Below, one piece after another: positions 7,299 through 12,221 of a stretch of 14,545 nucleotides of DNA; the first letter of the stretch is position 1, and each line of letters opens with the position of its first letter. The DNA is from UBA12478 sp964513275 (GTDB lineage: Bacteria > Patescibacteriota > Patescibacteriia > UBA9934 > GWF2-40-263). The DNA is taken from assembly GCA_964513275.1 (NCBI GenBank), contig CAZELN010000024.1, forward strand, positions 1 to 14,545. Direction: 5' to 3'. Position numbers and translations under genes: made by a program. Under the pieces are notes generated by a model, which did no database searches, had not been told where the DNA came from, and saw only the letters and a program-made list of their open reading frames with translations.

Positions 7299-9326
7299 CT
7301 AATAAACACTTAAGGTAAACACGTCAGCACTCAGACCGATGATCTCAAAGAGACTATCCCCATCAATGTCAGTAGCGACGACTTCAAGTCCATCCCGATC
7401 AGTAGAGTCAAACACAAGGAATTCGCTCTTCAGGTTTCCATCGCGGTCATACACACGCGCCAGCGGCGAGCCGCCGAGTCCTGGGCCGGTGACGATATCA
7501 TCGATTCCATCTCCATCAACATCCCCAACGGCCACGTGAACACCCCCACGGAAGTCTTCGTCATACGCGAAGAATCCAGGATTGATGAGTGTGCCATCTT
7601 TTTTAAACACACGTACATGCGGACCGCCGTTGTATCCCGCTCCACAAATAATTTCCTTGATGCCGTCTCCGTTGAGGTCGCCGATCGCGACATTCACTCC
7701 ACCACGGAACGAATCGGCATACGCAAAAAATCCGGGATTGATGAGCACTCCGTCACCATTGAAGACCCGCACGTGTGGACCTCCACCGTTTTCTGTTCCC
7801 GTGACGATTTCGACTGTTCCGTCGCTTTCTATATCACCGACAGAGATATTGATGCCGCGATTGTAGCTTTCTGTGTAGGGAGCGAATTGAGCATGAAGAG
7901 AGCCGTCATCGTCGTAGATGTAGACGTAGGTGTCGTTTGCTGCAACGGTTTCGAGCGCGCCATCAGTATCGGTATCAACATGAATGACCTGTAGACCACC
8001 TCGTATCGCGCTGTCATAGGCAAAGAATCCCGTTCGTTGTGTGTTTCCGTTTTGGTCGTACACGCGCGCAAAGGATCCGTTGATATAGGTCGCGTTCAAA
8101 ATTTCCTCGATCGGACGTAGTAAGATGAGTCCATCTTGAGGAGCGATAGTCACTTCTGAGACGATGCGGCCATCGTTTACTGTGACATCCTGTGTTCCAT
8201 GGAGTTTTTCGAACTCGCCGTCTAGACGAATAGTTTGCGTGGAGGTCGTCGCATTCACGATAACCTGTCCCTCCTCGAATTCTCTTAACCAGACACCTTG
8301 GTCAATGCTCGTTTGTTGAGGGTTAAAGACGTTTTGTAGGGAGCTTTTTGGCTCTCCGAGATAAGCGTCGAATTCGTCGTAGGACCAAAGCGAGGTGTGG
8401 TTGTACGTACTTTCATCGTAGGAAAAGTAGCCATTGCCCATGAGGGTTGTTGTGAGACCGAATCGCACTGCTTGATAGTCTTCCTGACTTCCCTTGCCAC
8501 TAGTGTTGTCGGTGTTGACGTTGATCATGTTCACCGGCGTGTACGCAACGCCGCTCTCTACATTTTGGTACTTACCAACCATGTTTTCCCACTCTGTCAA
8601 TGTATTGTGCGAAGAAGGGAAAGTTTCAAACATCCGTCCGTTCACATACGGAAAAAAGTCTGGATTCGAGCTCCCGTTGGTCATGATGAGGTAGTCTTCC
8701 CCAATGAGATCACGCGTGGTGCGGAAGAGTTCCTCGTAGTTCTCTGCCCAGAGGGTGTCGGCTTGAGAAGCGGTGTCTGTGTTGCCATCGCGGTTTACAT
8801 CCACGGATCCGACCCAACTAATGGAGTCCTGGACTTCATCGAAATAGACGCCGTCCCAATATCCGCTTGCGAGCACAACGTTCTTCACATGACTGGCAAG
8901 GTAGGGGACCCAGTCTGTGTTGAGGTTGAGTGCGCGAGTGTTTGTCCAAACCGAGACCTGCTCACCGTCGCCATCTTTGAGCCACCAACTTGATTGGATA
9001 TCGTCGTACATCGCTTCGTGAAGTTCGTCGACCCAGTATGCGTCGTTCCAACTCACGGTCGCAACATACGGAAGGATGATGATGTCAGGATTGAGAGCTC
9101 GGATGGTTTTGAAAAAAGATTTGTTCCAGACTTGGACTTCGACAGGGACGACGATGAGGTCAAATGTAGAGAGCTCTTCCGTGTGAGCATCGAGCACAGG
9201 ACCTCCCTCAAGATAGATGCTGGCAGTGCGAACATACTCGTCGCTGGTCTGTGCCTGAACCAAAAGTGGAACACTCAATATGAGGAGTGTCAGGATGAGG
9301 ACAAGACGGGTAAGACCTCGAACCAT
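7299..9326 (-). CDS. Secreted glycosidase-like TIM-barrel protein fused to FG-GAP propeller repeats
   Basis: This is a 675-residue exported protein. Residues 1-25 are a signal peptide ending VQA. Residues about 35-350 resemble hypothetical glycosyl hydrolase families such as GHL15, with DIIILPYVATVSWNDAYW and GYWDGVYFDEVQDSISW (DE at 163-164, in the place where such barrels often carry an acidic catalytic pair). Residues about 350-405 look like the C-terminal beta-sandwich of these enzymes. Residues about 415-670 carry FG-GAP/VCBS-type repeats of about 52 residues: GFFAYDxxFRGGVxVAVGDVDGDGxxxIVTG followed by GGPHVRVF. Their DxDxDG loops should bind calcium and build an integrin-like propeller. 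It is followed after 15 nt by the DUF11-like gene and preceded by the methyltransferase with a 3-nt gap. It probably acts on, or binds, an extracellular glycan. Substrate and activity are unproven. Confidence 0.75.
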   Translation of the reverse strand: MVRGLTRLVLILTLLILSVPLLVQAQTSDEYVRTASIYLEGGPVLDAHTEELSTFDLIVVPVEVQVWNKSFFKTIRALNPDIIILPYVATVSWNDAYWVDELHEAMYDDIQSSWWLKDGDGEQVSVWTNTRALNLNTDWVPYLASHVKNVVLASGYWDGVYFDEVQDSISWVGSVDVNRDGNTDTASQADTLWAENYEELFRTTRDLIGEDYLIMTNGSSNPDFFPYVNGRMFETFPSSHNTLTEWENMVGKYQNVESGVAYTPVNMINVNTDNTSGKGSQEDYQAVRFGLTTTLMGNGYFSYDESTYNHTSLWSYDEFDAYLGEPKSSLQNVFNPQQTSIDQGVWLREFEEGQVIVNATTSTQTIRLDGEFEKLHGTQDVTVNDGRIVSEVTIAPQDGLILLRPIEEILNATYINGSFARVYDQNGNTQRTGFFAYDSAIRGGLQVIHVDTDTDGALETVAANDTYVYIYDDDGSLHAQFAPYTESYNRGINISVGDIESDGTVEIVTGTENGGGPHVRVFNGDGVLINPGFFAYADSFRGGVNVAIGDLNGDGIKEIICGAGYNGGPHVRVFKKDGTLINPGFFAYDEDFRGGVHVAVGDVDGDGIDDIVTGPGLGGSPLARVYDRDGNLKSEFLVFDSTDRDGLEVVATDIDGDSLFEIIGLSADVFTLSVY

Positions 9327-9329
9327 AGG

Positions 9330-10193
9330 TTAGCGTTTGGTTGCCCGCAGGAGGAAGGTGAGAACGTGCATCTGTGCGTCATCTGCTTGAAACGGTTTTG
9401 CGAGCTGTGGACGGATGCGCTTCGCGTCTTCTTCCGTCATTGTCTGAAGAGGGATGATTTCTACATCGCGCCAGCCGTTTTGTTCGAGGAGGGATTTATA
9501 GCGAGCCGGTCGTAGTCGATTTGGGATTCCGTCGAAGCGAGCGAGCCTGTAGAGAACGTTTGAATAGCGATAGATGTTTAGTTGATCGCGACTTCGCAAA
9601 ACGCCTGCGTGAGTCATTGCGTCAACTTCAGCGATGAGCACGCCGCCGCTTTTTACCACGTGGCCAAGTTGCTTGATGGTTTTTTCGACATCCGAGAAAT
9701 GTTCAAACGCCGCCTGACTCACAACCAGATCGGTTTTCTGTTTAGGGAGTTTTGTAAGATCAAACGTGGAATCAACGATATACTGGATGCGATCATCGTT
9801 GCCCTCGAGCGTTTTTTGAAGTTCTGGTTGGATCTCAGACGAGTGATTCAACCGCTTCAGAAGTTCTTCGTAAAAATGATAAGGCGTCTGGTCGATGAGT
9901 CGGTTGGCATCAATCGTGACATAGTGCCGTGCTCCGCGATCAAGCAGAAAGAGCGCTGGCCCTAGATCAGCTCCAGGACCAAGTTCTAGAACGACTTTTC
10001 CGTCGACTGTTTCACCAGTATAATTATGCAGCGCGTTGAGCCATTGGTCGACAACGTTTTGATCGTAGGCGATGGCACGTGCGACATCTGTCGGAGCAAA
10101 CGGTCGAGGTTCACGATACCCACGAAGTCCATAACGGAATTTGTTTGAGAGAAGAATCGTTAATCCTATCAGATACCAAAAAATGCTGCGCAT
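9330..10193 (-). CDS. Class I SAM-dependent methyltransferase with N-terminal membrane segment
   Basis: The protein of 287 residues has a hydrophobic N-terminus (MRSIFWYLIGLTILL, about 3-16) that may anchor it in the membrane. The Rossmann core follows: motif I VVLELGPGADLG at 67-78 for SAM binding, the acidic YVTIDAN at about 91-97 after strand 2, and DLVVSQAAFEHFSD at 155-168. The start at 10193 is chosen because the upstream HTH gene stops one base before it (TAA, T, ATG), a typical coupled arrangement. Longer in-frame starts would overlap that gene. Its place beside a glycan-active secreted protein and glycosyltransferases suggests it methylates a glycan or a lipid-linked sugar, but the acceptor cannot be read from sequence. 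Confidence 0.8.
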   Translation of the reverse strand: MRSIFWYLIGLTILLSNKFRYGLRGYREPRPFAPTDVARAIAYDQNVVDQWLNALHNYTGETVDGKVVLELGPGADLGPALFLLDRGARHYVTIDANRLIDQTPYHFYEELLKRLNHSSEIQPELQKTLEGNDDRIQYIVDSTFDLTKLPKQKTDLVVSQAAFEHFSDVEKTIKQLGHVVKSGGVLIAEVDAMTHAGVLRSRDQLNIYRYSNVLYRLARFDGIPNRLRPARYKSLLEQNGWRDVEIIPLQTMTEEDAKRIRPQLAKPFQADDAQMHVLTFLLRATKR

Positions 10194-10194
10194 A

Positions 10195-10470
10195 TTATTC
10201 TTCGCTGAGCGCATGAGGGTTTGGGGAGTAAAGTTTGCCACTGAGTTTCCATTTATCAACGTACTGGCCAATGCCCTGATTGTCCCGTTTGTTTTTCACG
10301 GTGGTTGTTCGTTGGCTCCATCGTAACAGTGACTCAAAATTGAGTTTATAACGTCCTTGAACCACAACATAGGTCACCTCGCCGATTTGAATGGCTCGGC
10401 GAACGGTTCGTTGGCTAATACCAAACATTTTGGCGGCTTCGGAAACGGAAAGACGAATAACAGGCTTCAT
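10195..10470 (-). CDS. Small excisionase/MerR-type helix-turn-helix protein
   Basis: A 91-residue protein, MKPVIRLSVSEAAKMFGI..., has a helix-turn-helix at about 7-29 (SVSEAAKMFGISQRTVRRAI). A short beta wing follows (EVTYVVVQGRYKLN), and then a basic tail with TVKNKRDNQG. This is the fold of excisionase and MerR-like DNA-binding domains. It is the first gene of the minus-strand operon and its stop lies one base before the methyltransferase ATG. An in-frame TTG at 10491 would add seven residues but lies in the leader; the ATG at 10470 is preferred. It has no partner integrase nearby, so a transcriptional role is more likely than excision. It could bind the imperfect palindrome in its own leader (10479-10498); that link is speculative. 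Confidence 0.75.
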   Translation of the reverse strand: MKPVIRLSVSEAAKMFGISQRTVRRAIQIGEVTYVVVQGRYKLNFESLLRWSQRTTTVKNKRDNQGIGQYVDKWKLSGKLYSPNPHALSEE

Positions 10471-10478
10471 ATAGATTG

Positions 10479-10498
10479 TTGATAACTTCAATTGTCAA
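10479..10498. promoter_or_regulatory. Imperfect palindrome in the HTH gene leader, possible operator
   Basis: The plus strand reads TTGATAA, six bases, TTGTCAA; the arms match at 6 of 7 positions. It lies between the predicted start of the minus-strand transcript (near 10496) and the ATG at 10470, a suitable place for a repressor to act. No protein is shown to bind it. Confidence 0.35.
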
Positions 10499-10502
10499 AA
10501 CT

Positions 10503-10531
10503 AGTGTAGCCAAAAAAGTCGATTTGGTCAA
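10503..10531 (-). promoter_or_regulatory. Sigma-70-type promoter of the HTH/methyltransferase/surface operon
   Basis: On the minus strand, TTGACC (10526-10531) and TACACT (10503-10508) are 17 nt apart. The expected start is near 10496, giving a leader of about 26 nt before the ATG at 10470. Confidence 0.65.
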
Positions 10532-10538
10532 ATAACCG

Positions 10539-10567
10539 TTGATTTTTTAGGGAAAAGTTGCTATTTT
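10539..10567 (+). promoter_or_regulatory. Promoter of the sigma factor gene
   Basis: TTGATT (10539-10544) and TATTTT (10562-10567) are 17 nt apart, with an expected start near 10574 and a leader of about 30 nt. Its -35 box lies only 7 bp from the -35 box of the divergent promoter. A weaker alternative is TTGTCC (10568-10573) with TAATTT (10593-10598), which would give an almost leaderless mRNA. Confidence 0.55.
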
Positions 10568-10603
10568 TTGTCCGATGTGAAATTTATCCAGCTAATTTAG
10601 ACA

Positions 10604-11164
10604 ATGCTTGTGCAAGGCAATCGAGAAAAATTCCTCCTCATGCGTATCCGAGTTTTTAAGGATGAATCGGCTTTTGCAAAATTGTATGAGGAATATGGTT
10701 CCAGATTCCAACGATTCCTGTACGTGAAACTTCCTTCTCAAGAAGATGTCGACGAGGCGTTCTCAACTCTGTGGTTAAGAATTTGGGAGTACGCAACAAC
10801 GACTCCGATTGAACATTTTTCGGGACTCGCCCACACGATTGCAAGAGGAATTGTCGCTCAGTTCTACTCCTCCAAGGAGAAGAACAAGGAGGATCGAGTG
10901 AGGGACGATGAATTGATCGAAGATGTGGCGGTGGTAGATCCCACCTCAAAGGTACACGCAAAGATAGACATCAAGTTTCTCCTCAAAGCCATGAAAGGGA
11001 AATTGAGCGAGGAAGAACAAGAGGCAGTGATTCTCCGGTATCTTGAAGGATACTCGATCGGAGAGATCGCGGCGTATCTCGGAAAGGGGAAAAATGCGAC
11101 CTCGGTTCTCATCACGAGAGCGATTAAAAAAATAGGGAATTTGTTACAGCCTCCATCTTCGTAA
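10604..11164 (+). CDS. Sigma-70-family RNA polymerase sigma factor (ECF-like)
   Basis: This 186-residue protein has the two-domain plan of small group 4 sigma factors. Region 2 lies at about 22-85 (AFAKLYEEYGSRFQRFLYVKL ... LWLRIWEYA), which binds core polymerase and the -10 element. Region 4 lies at about 127-180 (LSEEEQEAVILRYLEGYSIGEIAAYLGKGKNATSVLITRAIKKI), whose helix-turn-helix reads the -35 element. An acidic linker joins them. The start at 10604 is preferred over the ATG at 10640 because the REKFLLMRIRVFKD segment precedes the core in homologues as I recall them. It is followed after 5 nt by the DUF5667 gene, so the two are made together. It probably directs transcription of a small surface-related set of genes, but its targets cannot be read from this window. 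Confidence 0.88.
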   Translation: MLVQGNREKFLLMRIRVFKDESAFAKLYEEYGSRFQRFLYVKLPSQEDVDEAFSTLWLRIWEYATTTPIEHFSGLAHTIARGIVAQFYSSKEKNKEDRVRDDELIEDVAVVDPTSKVHAKIDIKFLLKAMKGKLSEEEQEAVILRYLEGYSIGEIAAYLGKGKNATSVLITRAIKKIGNLLQPPSS

Positions 11165-11169
11165 ATGGT

Positions 11170-12039
11170 ATGCAAGAGAAAGAAGTCATTAAGCTCCTAC
11201 AAGGTCTCAAAGACGATCCAGTCATGGGCGGGAATTTTGATTTTCAGAAGAGCTGGAGCAAGTTTGCCAAGCGATATGGCTTCAATCCAACGGTTCAGGA
11301 GACGCACTACTCTTTTCGCGATTACGTCGAAACCTATCTCTGGCAATTCACTCACTCCATGCTCAAACCCATGGCCGCGGTTATGGCTGTGTTCATGTTT
11401 ACCGTGGCAGGATCGATCTCCGTTGTTGGCGCTGCTAGTCAAGCTCTTCCAGGTGATCAACTGTATGCCGTGAAGATCGGGGTGGAGAAAGTCCAACTTG
11501 CTTTGGCTGCTGATGCTCAGGCACGCTCACAACTCCGAGTGGAGTTTGCGAGTCGGCGGTTAGAAGAAATGGTTCAACTTGCCGCACAAGTGAAAAGTTC
11601 AGAATTCGGTAGTGTTCAACTTGCCGCAGATCGCTTCAAGACAGAAGTAACAAACATCCAGCAAGAACTCAGTGGTGAGGGGCAGACGGAATTTGCCAAG
11701 ACCGTTGGTCGTAAAGTGGAGGTCTATTCCTCTACCGTGACCTCTTCAAGCGCCGATATTCCAGAAGAGGTTCTTGGAGAAGTAGAAGAGATTTTGGAAG
11801 AGACAAAGGATCAAGCGGTCGAAGTAATCATCACCGCACACGAAGCGTCTCAAGGTGAGGACAACGCTTCTGAACTCGATGCTGCGCTCGATGCGGAAAT
11901 TCAGAGCGTTGTGGATCAGTATGGCGATGCGGCGTCGGAGGCAGTAACAACAGCTGAGGCTCTGCGTGCAGAAGGATTGTATCTACGTGCATTCCAGGTT
12001 TTGAAAGATTTCGTATTTGAGGCAGAACTCCAAGAGTAA
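11170..12039 (+). CDS. DUF5667 membrane protein, partner of the sigma factor
   Basis: The 289-residue product has a cytoplasmic N-terminal part (1-64), one membrane segment at about 66-88, and then ALPGDQLYAVKIGVEKVQLAL (92 onwards), the hallmark of DUF5667. A long, mostly helical and acidic outer region follows to the C-terminus, rich in E, A and Q with likely coiled-coil stretches. DUF5667 genes commonly follow a small sigma factor in Patescibacteria and Actinobacteria. Topology and gene order make it a candidate membrane sensor that holds or releases the sigma factor, but no zinc-binding anti-sigma motif (HxxxCxxC) is visible in the N-terminal part. The ATG at 11170 is 5 nt after the sigma stop and lacks a clear ribosome-binding site, so translational coupling is likely. 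Confidence 0.82.
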   Translation: MQEKEVIKLLQGLKDDPVMGGNFDFQKSWSKFAKRYGFNPTVQETHYSFRDYVETYLWQFTHSMLKPMAAVMAVFMFTVAGSISVVGAASQALPGDQLYAVKIGVEKVQLALAADAQARSQLRVEFASRRLEEMVQLAAQVKSSEFGSVQLAADRFKTEVTNIQQELSGEGQTEFAKTVGRKVEVYSSTVTSSSADIPEEVLGEVEEILEETKDQAVEVIITAHEASQGEDNASELDAALDAEIQSVVDQYGDAASEAVTTAEALRAEGLYLRAFQVLKDFVFEAELQE

Positions 12040-12055
12040 TTTTGGGATTCTGGCT

Positions 12056-12081
12056 CACCTCTTCACGTTTGTGGAGAGGTG
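12056..12081 (+). other. Hairpin downstream of the DUF5667 gene
   Basis: CACCTCTTCAC (12056-12066) pairs with GTGGAGAGGTG (12071-12081) over 11 pairs, one of them G-U, around a 4-nt loop. It begins 17 nt after the stop. No T run follows, so it may protect the 3' end or act with a factor rather than terminate alone. Confidence 0.6.
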
Positions 12082-12093
12082 GATGAATTCATT

Positions 12094-12211
12094 AATTCAC
12101 GAGAAAGCTGCAAAGGTCGAGACCCAGAACGGGTCGCTGACTCGTAATTAAATAAAGCCCCTAACCAGGGCTAAAAAGGTTCGCCCCGCCATTGCGGGGT
12201 AAATGTTCCCC
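12094..12211 (+). ncRNA. Structured leader RNA upstream of the S-layer-like gene
   Basis: Between the DUF5667 gene and the S-layer-like gene lie several nested or consecutive pairings. An outer stem runs from 12094-12103 to 12141-12149 (AATT plus ACGAG with CTCGT plus AATT, one bulged C). It encloses AGC/GCT (12106-12108 with 12136-12138) and GACCC/GGGTC (12121-12125 with 12131-12135, loop AGAAC). Next come AGCCC/GGGCT (12156-12160 with 12168-12172) and CCCCGC/GCGGGG (12184-12189 with 12194-12199). The last GGGG (12196-12199) can instead pair with CCCC (12208-12211), 10 nt before the start codon. I do not recognise a known riboswitch class. It could be a 5' UTR that stabilises or regulates an abundant mRNA. 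Confidence 0.4.
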
Positions 12212-12217
12212 TATTCT
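12212..12217 (+). promoter_or_regulatory. Possible -10 box just before the S-layer-like start
   Basis: TATTCT lies 4 nt before the ATG at 12222. A start there would make a leaderless mRNA, but the spacing is short and no -35 box is found 16-18 nt upstream. The alternative is that transcription starts further up and includes the structured leader. Confidence 0.25.
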
Positions 12218-12221
12218 ACGT

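Noticed and set aside
8397..8993. Plus-strand open frame of 198 codons opposite the glycosidase-like gene
   Set aside because: It lies wholly antisense to a well-supported gene with signal peptide and repeats, and its translation resembles no family I know.
12094..12149. Cyclic di-GMP riboswitch or tRNA in the leader (words such as CACGAG and GCAAAGG)
   Set aside because: The order and sequence of the conserved core do not match the c-di-GMP-I pattern as I know it, and no tRNA cloverleaf or CCA-adjacent acceptor stem can be drawn.
12156..12172. AGCCC/GGGCT hairpin as a terminator
   Set aside because: On the plus strand it is followed by A rather than T; on the minus strand it would have T bases, but no minus-strand gene ends there.
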